Assembly (NCBI RefSeq): GCF_026151205.1
Contig: NC_087076.1
Span: forward strand, 14,741,675-14,805,674
DNA: 64,000 nt
Direction of reading: 5' to 3'
Source: Bolinopsis microptera
Taxonomy: Eukaryota; Ctenophora; Tentaculata; Lobata; Bolinopsidae
The notes below the pieces were generated by a model, which was not told the origin of the DNA, searched no databases, and was given only the letters and a program-made list of their open reading frames with translations. A program made the position numbers and the translations under genes. This document shows, piece by piece, positions 24,601 through 37,800 of this stretch (within the stretch, counting starts at the first letter, position 1; each line of letters opens with the position of its first letter).

Positions 24601-27600
24601 AGGTTTGCTGGTACTTATACTACTACCGAGACCATTTGTCTTGTCACATTTCACGGGGAGGCTGAAGTTTGACAGGGGTAGTACTAGCAATGGGGAGAGT
24701 GTATTAATTAAGCAGTTATCCCCCGCCAACGAAAGGAATGTACAAGGCCAAGGTACACATCATACACAATATTCGCTCTTACTCTCGGGCACCACCCGGC
24801 CGCGCTTCTCAGACGTCTCCACTTTATTTCAAATCTAATATATCTGGGAGAGTAGTACTACGAGGAAATGGCAGGATTCAATTTGTTTTGTGTCGGCCCT
24901 CGAATGGAGTGTAGTTGTGGTGCAGTGTTGGTGACCACGTGACCCGGCCGACGAGAAGCCGGCCCTTTGTTGTGGGTCAGATTATTGCAATACCGGCCGT
25001 CAGAGCACCAGGGTCCCAGCAGGGCTTCCTCTTCTCACTCTAAATCTATTATACAGGTAGCCCCTCGACAACAGACTTCTAGATCGTAGCTAAGATAGAA
25101 AATCTTACACGTTTTAGCTTGGCTAATGGCCAACGACTTTTAACGCTTAAAATATAACTTCCCTAAGTTAACTTATTGCCCCGAACTTGTAGGGTTAGAG
25201 AAAGATTCGATTGGAAAGGGTTGTGTGAAAATGTGTTTCAGATTGAACAATGTCAGAGGTAGAACGTCAGCAGGTATTAATAGTCATTCTAGGTTCTCAA
25301 TCGAGTAAATAACACTATTCTAGTACCTGGCGACGGTACACCCAGTCGAAAGTCAACTCTACGATGTGCGAAAACGGTTGATGCTGCATTGAAAAATGTT
25401 ACAATTGTCAAATTTAAATGATTTGCAAGAGAGCTTTATTCATCACAGCTGTTGTGTGCCCAGTGTAACATGTGATAACGGAGACAATTGTTAGATTATA
25501 GCCAACTCACATGTCATGGACGGGTTAAAACCAATCTTATGTTATATTGTGCAACCGCCGCTCAAAGAAAGTAACATGTCCACATTCGCGACTGACAACT
25601 AAAACACGACCGACCTAATCTTTGGTCATCCTCCTGCCATGCAGGTCGCATGTTAGACTCCATTCATAATATGCTCTTTGACATTTTATAATAAGTCAGC
25701 CATCTGACCTATACCCACCAGCCTACCACTTCAGTCAATTGGAAGCTTACTCAGACGGAGGGAGATTAAGTGGTTACGAACACAAAACGGTGTCTTTAAT
25801 GGGAAGGAGGTTTCCCACATCTAGGTAATGAGAGAGAAGCCATTAAAGGAGCCGTGTTCCCACACACCTTTGAAAGGGGGCTGCGGAGGGTGAGAGTTGG
25901 GAAAGTTTAATTGAGCGGGGTATTTCCAGGCAGCACCTGCACATTTCGTACCGCGGTGAGAGTGACAACACATTACTATCTATCAATTAATTGGTGGTCT
26001 CCGGTCTGTGGGATAGACTTCAAATGAACACCACCCTCTCATTATTACATCATTGTTATAATTCCTGTACTGTACCTGTGACTAGTACTATGTAGTCAGA
26101 TACGATATATTTAAACATAGAATTGCAGGCATTCTCCTTTTAAAACGTCGTACTACCGTACCAAGTGTCAAGATGTAGTTTTTGTATAGTTGTATATTGA
26201 TAGGTTGGACCTTTTTCGGAATGTAATTGTAGCTAGTGAAGCAAGACGGGCCTCAACAACAACACGGTACTGACCATCAATTTAATTAGAGCACAAATAC
26301 AGAGAGTACACAAATAACAAGTCTGACATTTGCCGGTAGGGGACCAGTGAAGTAATCACGTACACAGGTCCTGAGGTCCCATACTACTTAATTCAAACAT
26401 CAGACGTTAATTCACAGGGACACACACCGGGAATTATCCTACTTGTCCGGCCGATGAGTTTGTCCCAGTCTAACGTACCCATTCTATTTTTAACGTCCCG
26501 AATATGCTTCACTTGTGTAAGGAGGGGTTGTAAGGTACTGTAGGGTGGGCCCAGGAGAATGTAAAAGCCATTAGCCAGCAAATAGAGGTTCACCTTCATT
26601 TATTGATGAATATTGAAGACATGCAATGCAATTTCATGACGTTGAAATTAATAAAAACCGGCAGAATTCTGCGAGGAAAGATGTCATACTTATTAAAAGC
26701 ATATCGGTAATTCGACCCAAAGATCTGTCCACTGCTGCACCAAGTGATCCTAAGAAAAATCAAACGATTTAAGTTTGGTAGTCCAGATGTTCATGGCTAT
26801 CATAATATATATAACGACTTTTCAAAGCTCAATCTAATTTAGCGGTACGTTGTCATGTTCATTATCGTAATCTTACTCAAATTCAATGTCCGAAATGTTA
26901 ATTTCCCAAACACTTCGTGGACAGAAGGTTGACAAGGTTATATTGCATTTCGTGGGCGGAATATTGCGATATTTCTCCAGAAGGTTGTCGAAGACATGTA
27001 GTCATTGGATAGACATTATAAAGGGAGCAAGAGTCTGTATCCACTGAGTGGATTCCACTCGTAGGTATTGTTATTGTAATACCAGAATGCAGTTTGGTAA
27101 TATGCAGATAATATTTGATGTTTTTAAAGCAGTCTGAAGAGGGGTGGAATGACATGATGGGGTCGATATTGCATGCACTACTGGATAGGGGGTTAAGATT
27201 GCATGTACCACTTCTATCGCCTGATTATACCGAATAAGGAAAGTCATAAACTATAAAGTGTGTTGTTCATTTTGCGGCAGATTCCTCTCAACCGCTCAGC
27301 CTGTAGAAGTACTTTATAGAGTAGGCTCTAATTCTGCTTAAAGACAGTAAAACTATCTGGTGTTAAGTTCCCGAACCAGCGAATTTAAAGTTCGCGGTTG
27401 AGATATGAGAAAGGAGTGGCTAGGAGATATCAAAATTTAATCTTCAGCAACCCGGCTTAGAGTTTAACTCTCGCACATTCTTGGAAACTACTCATTACCT
27501 AGACTGCCTGGCCCCCGTGAGTACAATCTCGTCTGGAGATACAATTAATAAGCTAAATGTTTACATCAGTACCATAATAGCACCCCAAGTTCCAAGTACT

Positions 27601-29995
27601 ACTTGGTGTTACTTACATGGTGTTAGGTAAAGGGGACTTAATCCTCTCCTCCTCAAACAGCTGTGAGAGAATGTTGTGAGCAATGTGTTCGCTGTTCGTA
27701 CTGTTTTCTCCCCACATCTTGTAGCTGCTGCTGTTCCCAAAATAATCCAACTGAAAATAAACTGAGTTATCTTCTGTTTGATGTTGACGATAATTTGAAT
27801 AGTTTCAAATAGCAAATGTAAGTGTACATTAAGCCAATAATTGTGAACAGATGGTTTCAGTAGACACCTTTCTCGGTGTCTGAGGACAGGGTTGGAGGCC
27901 CAACAATTAAGGTCATGTCGACACGTGAAGGGAGTGGTGGAGTATTGAGTGTATATACTCACTAGTAGACATCAGAACTCACATGTCGAAAATGCGTTAA
28001 TTTTAGCCGCCCTGTATTTTTCTTTCATCCCAGACAAAGGTTATCGAAATTTGAGACAATTGATTGATTTCCCACTAGCAGGAACCTTCCTGTGTTCTTA
28101 CTCAGATCTGGTTTCAACAAAAGGATTGAAGAAAGGGGGCTCACTGATCAGCTGCACAATGCACATGATCCAAAATATAAGTTTTCAATTTCGTTAGACT
28201 TTATGGAAATATCGAGCTGCTGCATAGCCCGAACGGCGAACCCTCTCCTTCCAAAAAATTACTCTCTCAACATTTTACAGCAGCATTATATTATGTGTAT
28301 GGGACCCCCTGATCTAGTACGTTCTATTTTACAGATCCAACGCAAAATATTTAGTTCTACTCAAAAGTGTGAAACCCAATGTTTAGCAATAACGGTGAAC
28401 TTCTAATATAATTAATCGGTTTAACTTTTTCAAGGTATGATCTCCTTACTTTTCACATGATTTACCACATGATTTTCGTCACGAAGGTGTCTAATGATCC
28501 TTTATTTTAGTGAAGGAAGAACTTTCGAAGCACCTGATATTCGTAAATATCCAGTGTAGGTGTTAAGCAGGGGTATTTTGAAATTTGAAACCAACCTCTT
28601 GACCGTGTTCCATGTCATAATAAATTCAGTAAATTCCCGTAAACCACATCCAACATATATCGGAGTAATACCAAAATAGCGTGTAATCAGCTCCCTTCGT
28701 GTATTAGTTAGTCAAAACTGCACCTAAGGGCCTGGCAAAATATTTCCGTTTCTATTGCGTCATCTTTTTGTGCAAAGCAGAAGGCTAAGTCTTAATTCGA
28801 TTGAAAGAACACTCCCCTGTTCGCTGCTCTACTTCTTACACTATATAGCAAGGAGGGGCTGGAACTTCTGGTGAAGTCTGAAACGGTGACAATCAGCAAA
28901 CATGAAGAAGCATCAGCTTCCGACCGGCGACCATTGTCTTGTTTGTTTGTTTGTTTGGAGAGAGTTTCCGTAAACAGTAAACAGAGAGTAAGATTGGTTT
29001 AGAAAACATACACTCGCGAGTGTGTTGTTGTGAGCCACGGACCAGCTCCTAATTACAAATCCATCACTGGAGCACGTGACCCGGCCGGTGTAGATTGTGC
29101 AACTGAATGGATAATAAAATTATGATTGCTTATATTTGGCGAATATACACAGTGCTCTCCGGTTTGCATAATGAGAGGATGGCACGGCTGAACAATGATT
29201 CTACAATTTGCTGTCAGAACCAGTGTATACGTACTTGCCTTGACCAAGACAAAAGATATTTATGAATACCTGCACGTCGTAACCTTTGCCAGGGAATGTA
29301 TCAGACACGGACAAAAAGTGTAAAATATTTTAAACTTGAATAACCCGAAGGCGACCAATGGTCTGCTCTACAGTCTGTTGAGTATGCTATAAAATTCTTC
29401 GGCTCGATTTCTCAGGGCGTTCACGGATCGGAAGCCCGAGCTCTATCTTGCCGCCTTGTCTAGCAGATATGGGGCTCGTAATATAGTTAGAATTTAGAGC
29501 CTGGTTGTGGGTTTATTGCTTCGCTGCCGGACATACAGAGGGCAGCCCTCAGGCTGTTCTCCTCGCGGGGTTAATTTAATTTAGTGAAACTACACTCGAT
29601 TGAGAGCCACTAACTATCCCTGACTCTCATCATTTGGCAGTCTGGGGGCTCCTTTTAAAGTGTCACCATCTACAATACAGTTCTAAAGAATTCGATGCAT
29701 CGTACCTATTGTAAGGTAACATTAAAAGATCTAGAAGAATCTAATTTAGTTGATCTTGATCATATGCAGATTATCATGGTAGCACACACACGTCGGTTAT
29801 ATAGAGATTACGCGGCACAGGAATATACAGACTCAAACAGCCATACAAGAGTGGGTTGTGGAAGATAAGGGCCGTAAATATTGAACTTCATGAACAAGAT
29901 TATGTTATTTAACACATATAGCAGATGATTTGAGAGAGTACATTTAACCGAGCGTCACCTGCCCTGCTGAGCATGTACACATTACACAACCAACT

Positions 29996-30033
<38 letters not shown>

Positions 30034-33000
30034 AATATACACACGTGGTGGTTTTATACAGCACTTATCAGCTGTCTTGAAGTAGTTATCATTTCACATT
30101 TGCCTCGGGGTGTTGACTGCCTTTCATCAACTTGGTAACATGTTTTCTGTCAGACATTTAGGACGCATGATAAGTCTCAGGGCTCCTATCAGTGGTTGCA
30201 TGTGTCAAGTCCAGCCCTCTCTTTGATAATTATGATTCTAAGATCAGTGTATATGTGTGTGTGATGGAAAACAAGGTCGGTTAGGCGAGCACTAAAGATC
30301 TCTGTTAAGGGTACGGTAATTTAGTCTTGCCACTGTTTAACATTGTCTCGCCCCACTAAAACACACATAATCGATGACTAATACTGCAAACTAACCCGCT
30401 ACTACTGTTCCCCAATCACCAGCGAGCTCCGCCAGTCAACGATCAAAACGTGCCTCGTTGACCACTTAGAGGGAGGAGAGTCAGGTCATGTGACCGAGTG
30501 AGTGCAAGGGGAGGGTGTGCAGTAATGAGCCTGATAATCTCACCGGCTGGACATGTGCTGATTTCTTTGTAATGAAGTAAATGGTGGATATAATTTGTCC
30601 TTCACTTGTTAACCAGGCAAGGGCCAGCTTTGGTAATTAACGATAAAGATATGATATGGCATTATCAACCTGAAATGTAAGAGCGATGCACGGACTCTTT
30701 AACTGCCAAGACAGAGTTTTCTCAAGTCTCACTCTTTAATTTGGTGTTACTATTTCCAATTAAGAATTTCTCAGGATGTTTATCTCTGTTTCAATCAACA
30801 GTTAACTTAGTCTTATCTCATGCAAAGAAAACTGACGTGCTTTCCCACGCTATTTAGAATAGAGCCTCAATTGAGCTCAAGCCTCACTTTTTTCACGCGA
30901 CACAAATCTTAGCATTTAAACGACAATGAGGTAAGTGGGCCTTACTAGAGGAACAGAATACACTTTCATTGTGTATCGTATGGATCCATCCTCTCTTCTT
31001 TTCTTCAATTTCAAGCCACATTTATTGTCTAAGAAGGACGACGGATATTAATACGAGACTCGCACATAAACACAGAGGCCTCAGGTTAATAAGAAACTTT
31101 GTCAAGCAATATGTCACACCGTTTATACCATATATGGCAATAAGTTTTCATGAGCTCCCATCTTGAGCAGGCTCTTTAAGTGTATTAACTGTATGGTTGA
31201 GTCTCGGTAAATTTATTGGGTACATCTGATTGTATTGCACCGATTTTGAAATACGAATAGCTGCGATCACTTAGGTTCTTAGAAAAGTGTTCTATTTTAA
31301 GGTCTAGGTAAAAGTTAATGCTTTGATATGTGACTTTAATTGTAATAAACTTTTGGAGCGAGAGGGGTGATCAGTGGAAATTTGATAAAATGTTGCAGAT
31401 TATTGTACGATATGTAATTAAACTATCAATAATAAGATTGATGTAAGCAGTGATGAGTTGTAGGATTACTAGTTAATTTAGTTTGTTAATGTTAATGTCA
31501 TTACCTCCGATCGTTCTGGTTCACTAATGAGTTTTTCAGGTTCGAAACTCAATCATGACTTGGTTAGGTGTGACCTATCGGATGCGAGACCTAAAAAGTG
31601 CAATCATCTGACTTGGTCTTTTAGTAATAGTGCTGTACGAGATATAAGTGAGTGTATCTGTCAATAAGTATGATATAACTGTAAAATATCTCCGACATAA
31701 TAATGTATCGCAGCCAAGTTAGATTAGCTTAGAGACTTTCAAGGTCCAATAGTGGGAGGGCTGAATTTAAAGCTAAGCTAGGAGCCCCGTGACTACTGAA
31801 CACCTCTCTCTTGCTGATTCATGTAACATGCAATCTACAGATTGTCTCGTACTAAGTAAAATATGAAGGTTTGATGTGAAGAGCCCGACTAATAAGCCGA
31901 CTGTTAAAACGTTCGTCGTAGGACCTTATTATTAAAGATATCATATTATACACAGTGAGCACATCCAGATTGAGGGCTCCAGCAAGCTGACGAATATCGT
32001 CAAATGTGGGACACGAGAATCCACGTTTAGAGGGTTGGTAGTCAGTAATAGAAATCTAATTTTTTCATTGGGGGTTAAGAGTGGATATATTTCCCATATT
32101 TAGCCAACGTTTGTAATTTTTTTGGGAATGATAATTCTAAGCAGGATAAAAAGAATATCTACATATTCATTATTCATATTGATCTACATCTTCGTATTGA
32201 TACTGTGCAAAAGTACAACTTATTACAAGGAAATTACGTTTACGTATGCATGTTTTGGACCTATGATGCAAACTTACACTGAAATATAATGACGATAGAT
32301 AGATGATGATGATGATAGCGGGGGATGCCAAAATATCAAAACTTCCTGTACTTGATGTTACAATTTGTGAATTTGAGAATTATTATATTGCTGGCATTTT
32401 AATGAGACGGTCAACCAAAACTTCCTTACAGTCTATAAACTCTATGGCAGGAATGATAATTGACACTTCATTAAATAACTCAATCTAACTTGGAAAATAT
32501 ACCTTATCTGTGGTGGTTATAATTTGATTTGTGGGCCAGGTTGATTTCTTGTCCCATTATTATTACACACGCACACGACCTATCCAAACTCGCACATCAT
32601 TAATAACCAACACGTTCCGAAAACTAAATAAATTCTACATCCTAGGAGTAGTGTTTTATAATGCTTGTTTTAACATGCCAAATATAATGAGGACTTTACG
32701 TTTCGTTACACACGCGACTCACAAAATATAAACAGACGGCTTGGTGAGGACTTAGAAAGGCATCAACATTTACAACAGATGAAAATGAATGTTGAGGCTG
32801 ACAGTTTCCGAGGAAAGACTCTCGACATTTATACTTCGTCATAATCCAAAAATAACGCAAAAGTGATCGCAAAATTGTTGGCTACAGTCCAGTTCATGGC
32901 CTATAGGTTCTCGAAGTTTTCATCATACCTCCACAAGATACTTTGTAGTAAGTAGTGACCCTAATTTATTATATATTATACATACATTACCCATCATGAA

Positions 33001-33387
33001 CAATAATATCAGGTGTCCAGATTATATAATATTTACATCAGAATAAAGATCTTAGTTAAAAGAGATGGTTAAAAAGTGATGATTGCGTACCTTATCTCCA
33101 TCAAAGCTTTCATCAGAGGCTTGTGGACTTGAGCAGTATCCTGAACTCGTCGTGGAACCTGTCTTTACAAACATCTTCATCTGAAAAAGTCACAGTTAAA
33201 AAAACTTTTGACGAAACAATAATCACGAAGAATTTTTGGAAGATTTTAACGCAATCAAAGGAGATCTAGAGGGACAGTTTGGCTTTAAAGTGTTCTTTTA
33301 CTGATAGATTAAATGAAATTTAAGTAAACTCACATCATCTCCAAATGTCTCGGGTGAGAGACTCGGTTGACTAGCCGTAAGCAACAT
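18648..33387 (-). CDS. MEIOC: MEIOC-like protein (meiosis-specific coiled-coil family), 10 exons
   Basis: Exons (high to low): 33387-33334, 33180-33091, 27750-27617, 23779-23682, 22922-22361, 20835-20703, 20294-20211, 19615-19493, 19082-18920, 18754-18648. All junctions are GT-AG with matching phases and give 515 aa. The start ATG is the first after an in-frame stop. Residues 1-125 are Ser-rich and acidic. The large exon (about 126-312) is low-complexity Asn/Gly/Met (repeated NNMGGMNNMGG). Residues 358-505 align by memory with the conserved C-terminus of vertebrate MEIOC: TCWSQLLQLSREQKK, then KPVPVQPKHKSP, then GLCNEETIRKL. In mammals MEIOC partners YTHDC2 to control RNA during meiotic entry and prophase; Drosophila Bam is a proposed counterpart. 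Assignment rests on remembered similarity, so the symbol is tentative. Extra 5' non-coding exons are possible. The large introns (23780-27616, 27751-33090) hold no other gene I can support. Confidence 0.6.
30001..30029. repeat. (AT)n microsatellite
   Basis: A pure AT dinucleotide run of about 29 bases in the 5.3-kb intron of the MEIOC-like gene. Around it the intron (27751-33090) is unremarkable AT-rich sequence. Confidence 0.95.
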
Positions 33388-33884
33388 AACTATAATCGAA
33401 ACAAAGGATAAATGCGATCGAGAGATTTGGCTTAGTAAGTGAGCATCCAAACCATATGCTTTTATCCAATGCGAATCTTCGCGCAATTTTTATCCTGGAC
33501 AAATTATTGCGTGAGGTTTCTTTGTGGCTTGCGCGCCACGTCGAAAGAAAAAATCATTGACCAAAATTCCAAATTCATTATTTTGACTTTTGATTCAGCT
33601 CGCTCATATCATATATAATGTGTATATATGCTATAACTTTAAGTTTACATAAACAGTAGTCATTAATAAATAAGTAGGAAAATGGTGTGATAAAATTGGC
33701 AAATTTGTTATTATTTACTTAACCGTTTGCATTTCCCTTTTTATTATTTGTTAGTTCCTTATTGTGTTATTAGTTAATCGTATGAGCGAGGTAAACATTT
33801 TGTTACCGAACAAAACAACTAGTTGAAAAATGTCCACCACAAACAAAATAATTTGAGCGAACATAAAACATTTTGTTTTGTTGA

Positions 33885-34270
33885 AACTTGTAGGTTTACA
33901 ACCTTAAACCTACAGGACGCGCGCCGAGTTAAGTTGTATTGGACTCGTCGACGGAACAAATATTCTACGAGTATATGGAGTATCACCCGTTATATTAAGT
34001 TGAATTTTTTATCGCGTTTAAGTTGAATTTTGTATCGCGTTTAAACGCGATAAAAAATTTTAAAAGCCTTACTCATGCTTGCAATTGCATGAGGCGCGCT
34101 TTATGTTATTAATTAAATAAATGTTGATTGACGATGTCAACCCTTCCAGATCGTTGCTTTGCTAATTAACAAATAACAAAGCAACGATTTCATTTTCAAT
34201 GCGAAGTAAGAACAAAAAATAATAGTTTGTGCAACGCGTCGAAGCGTCAAACATCAAAGTCCTCCAATAA
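33885..34270 (-). mobile_element. Non-autonomous repeat between two divergent genes
   Basis: 33890-33995, read on the minus strand, matches 49259-49451: 'cgggtgatactcgta', 'ctgttccgtcgacgagtcc', 'gcgcgcgtcctgtaggtt'. At 34033-34052 lies a perfect 20-bp palindrome, TATCGCGTTTAAACGCGATA. 34128-34270 matches 1175-1315. The composite lies in the 1.4-kb gap between the start codons of the MEIOC-like gene (minus) and RPS6 (plus), so it sits in their shared upstream region. Confidence 0.6.
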
Positions 34271-34789
34271 TTAATGCTTAAAAACGTCGTTATTAAACAT
34301 GAAACAACAAATTGAAAATGTCGGTACGGTATTCTTTTTATTGTTTATTGAATAAATTTTAAATAAACTATAAATTAGCAACAGTTAACAATTTAGAATT
34401 TTAAAGGTTCCCGTCCACATTAAAAAATTGCATTAGAAATCAGACAGCAAACAAATAATATTATACAAGAATTGCAATGTTCATTGTTATTTAATATTCA
34501 ATATTGATGAATTTATTGTTGAATTTATTCGATGCTAAAACCATTCATTCAACAATCTTTAATTGAAGCGATGGCATTAAATTTCGAAAAGTGATAGAAC
34601 TAATATACAAAATTAAACTATTATACTTACTATACGACATATATTATTGTAAGATCAACGATATCGACCATCATTACAAATACATGTAATGGTAAGGGGA
34701 TATTTTTCAAATTCGTGATTTGAGATCAACCGCGCGGCTCAATAACCACACATATCAGAAGCTGGTGAAGAATCGAGCGCTCGTGGGCA

Positions 34790-34855
34790 CGAGTTTCCTC
34801 GTTTTGCGCACATTCACATTAGAATTTCTTACGTTACAATTGTTTAGTCGCAGCT
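34790..34855 (+). promoter_or_regulatory. Possible RPS6 5' UTR with pyrimidine tract
   Basis: A pyrimidine-rich stretch (TTTCCTCGTTTT, 34794-34805) precedes the two-codon first coding exon. Ribosomal protein mRNAs usually start within a terminal oligopyrimidine tract that confers growth-linked translation. The transcription start itself is not visible in sequence, so this is a guess from position. Confidence 0.25.
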
Positions 34856-37800
34856 ATGAAGGTCAGTGTTTTACATTTAATTTTTTGGCTTCACTAATTT
34901 TCACTTATGATCCAGTTGAACTGCTCAATTCATTAGACGTTAACTGCGAATTATTATTAAAATCTACCCTATTTAATCATTCATGCCCCTCCCGTTTACC
35001 ACGGATGAGACTGACATCTATTTCAATGAGAAACTAATCACATGTTATCCATCTATCACTAGCCATCTTTCATCTTACTGTCCATTCTCACTATTTCAGT
35101 ACATCCATTCTTAACTATCGCCATCATTTCGACTGAATTGCTTTATTTCAGTTGAACATTGCCTACCCAGCCACTGGCTGCCAGAAGCTCCTGAAGATAG
35201 ATGACGAAAAGATCTTGTGAGTTATTTAATCTGATCCTTAAATAATAGTTACAGGGGGGGGGGGGGGGGGCCAACCATATTAAAGTATATTAAAGTATAT
35301 CCCCGGGTCAAAATCGGGAAAAATCCTACATTTTAATATACTTTAATATGGTTGGCCCCCCCCCCCCCCCCCCAGTTACATTTGTGCAATTAATAGCTAG
35401 GCTGGTGATTACACTTAAACTTCATTATAGAATCTAAGTCTATTCTTGGCTCTGATTTGGGAAATATCTTACTTCCAACTAACTGGTAGACCAATCGCAA
35501 TGTTTCCGACGTTACTTGATAACTAACAAATATTGTGATAAATCTTTCGGGCAGTCGAAGCAGATCCAAAAATGATATAAAGTCTCGTCTATGCTCATCA
35601 AAATTCGGTAATCCCTCTCTGCGACGCAAAGGATTGCTTTCCACAGCGGATGTTTCTTGTGAAGAGGACCTTATCAAGCAACCATTTTAACTATTACAAC
35701 CACAACCTCTAATGATATATTTTCACAATCGTTCCTCTGATAATATACTCTTGAGCCACAGTTATCGATATTAAACTATGAGCACACGTATAGTCTACTT
35801 CAACCACTCTTGTTTAAGAAGTGAAATACATTAGAGGTTTAAGCATGAGCCCAAGGTTAAATTAAACAATATCATGAGCGTACTGCATAGTATTCAACCT
35901 TTCGCCACTAATAGGTTATTCTTATCGAGTAAGCTTGCGATCTTATGTCTCTGTAATTGTGGGCGAATGTCATATACAAGTAAAGGTTTCTATTATTCCT
36001 ATGAATATTAAACACAAATTATCTCACCATAAGGAAATCTACATCTAATATGCCCGGCGAATAGTTACTGTACTCGCCATAATTTATTAAATTCTTGGGT
36101 GTCTCAGGCATGATGCTAGCAATATGGCTTGTATCTGTTCAGTACACCCAACATAACATTACTCTTTACGCGAGGTTCTGAAATTATTTCATTACTTCTG
36201 AACAATTGTAATACAATTTTCTATTTAACACACTGTCGTTAGACTAGATATCTTAAAAAATTATTGAGACTCATAAATAATGGCACCTTAGTAAGGCCAC
36301 TACTTAAGAAGTTCCTCCCCTGTGCTGTAGAAATACATCGTAACTTCACTGTTTTCCATGAAAGTTAGTGCATGCAATTCAGAGCTTGTTTATAAATCGA
36401 AACCATCTAAAAATTGCCGTATCAGTAGTCATTAGCATGGAAAAGACTGACAGGTCCATAACAGAAGGGCACAGTCACGACATATTCTGTTGTCCAACTG
36501 GAACAAGTGTTCCTGGATAGTGTCAATCCTGACTTCCCGCTAGTGTTCCAAACCTAGTGAAGACTTCAGTAACCCTGAAGTAAATGGAGACGTGGACAGA
36601 TAAGCACTGCAACACGTTTCTGATAGAACTATCTTACACCCCTGATAAAGTGTAATGTTACAGGTCTGTGTTCTACGACAAGAGGATCGGACAGGAAGTA
36701 CCAGCTGATAGGCTCGGAGACGAATGGAAGGTTGGTTTTATCTTTACATTTTTCCTTTGAAACAATCATCAACGATTATAGTTTCATACACTAGAATTGA
36801 CGCTTCTATACAGTGGTGTATTTTGTCTAAAACTAAGCTCTGTCATTGCCTTATTGAAGGTGTATTTGGTTAACTCGGCTCACCAATTCACTGAAACTAT
36901 AAGGCCCCTGAGTCTTGATCCTTACCGTCTTCACTTCAATAGTCATAAAATTTTAAAAGGAAATTTACTAATTGTATAAAGTGATTTTAACATGACCAAG
37001 GCATTGTGGAAGTTAAGTATTAAGTAAAACACAAGTAGATAATGATTGTAACACATGCATGGCAAAACTAAATAAGCAATGGGTGTCTCAGGCATGATGC
37101 TAGCAATATAGCTTGTATCTGTTCAGTACACCCAACATAACATTACAATTTACGCGAGGTTCTGAAATTATTTCATTACTTCTGAACAATTGTAATACAA
37201 TCTAATTCTACGGTAGTCCCGATCTAGTCGATTATTGAGGGCTTGTATGCTGGTGGTTGCTATTACTTTTAGGCCCTCTTCTGTATCGCTGTGATTTTAT
37301 AAACGGGCATATTCACAAGTCATGGTAGTAACTGAATGTGTGGTCTTAGATCAGTTTGATTAGTCACAATTTCCTGGAGTCCTATAGTTTCATGTTGGAT
37401 GACAATGAACCATGGCAGTTTAGTAGAAACTGAATAAAACTTGCTAATTCTTAGAGGACCTAGACTAATCACAATTAATTGTTCTACAATAAGTACCACT
37501 GTACTTGCTTCGATTCATTCTCCCTACCTACAAGTATTGGGCACCCAACTTAGGTACTGGGCTCAAGTGTTAAACTTCCCACCAAGAATCGGCGGTGGTT
37601 TGCTCAGTTGGATAAAACTAATACCACAAAAACATTTATCAAAAGCTTTGCTAACATAGGTTAGCTCAGGGACTAGGGTGCATACCATCAGAGGCAATAC
37701 TTAATTACGGTATAGAATCAAAAATTCCTTCTGATATCGTGACTATGGGTCTTTCTATTCGGTGCTACTAAGTTACACTTCCATTATGATTTGAAATTGA

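Noticed and set aside
24478-24838. Overlapping 83- and 115-codon frames in a MEIOC-like intron
   Set aside because: Antiparallel chance frames with no domain or splice support.
31540-31560. B-box-like ggttcgaaact as part of a tRNA gene
   Set aside because: No A box or cloverleaf could be built around it; the similar site at 17820 also fails.
35390-35677. 95-codon minus-strand frame in RPS6 intron 2
   Set aside because: Looks moderately protein-like, but no family, motif or splice signals were recognised; kept out for lack of support.
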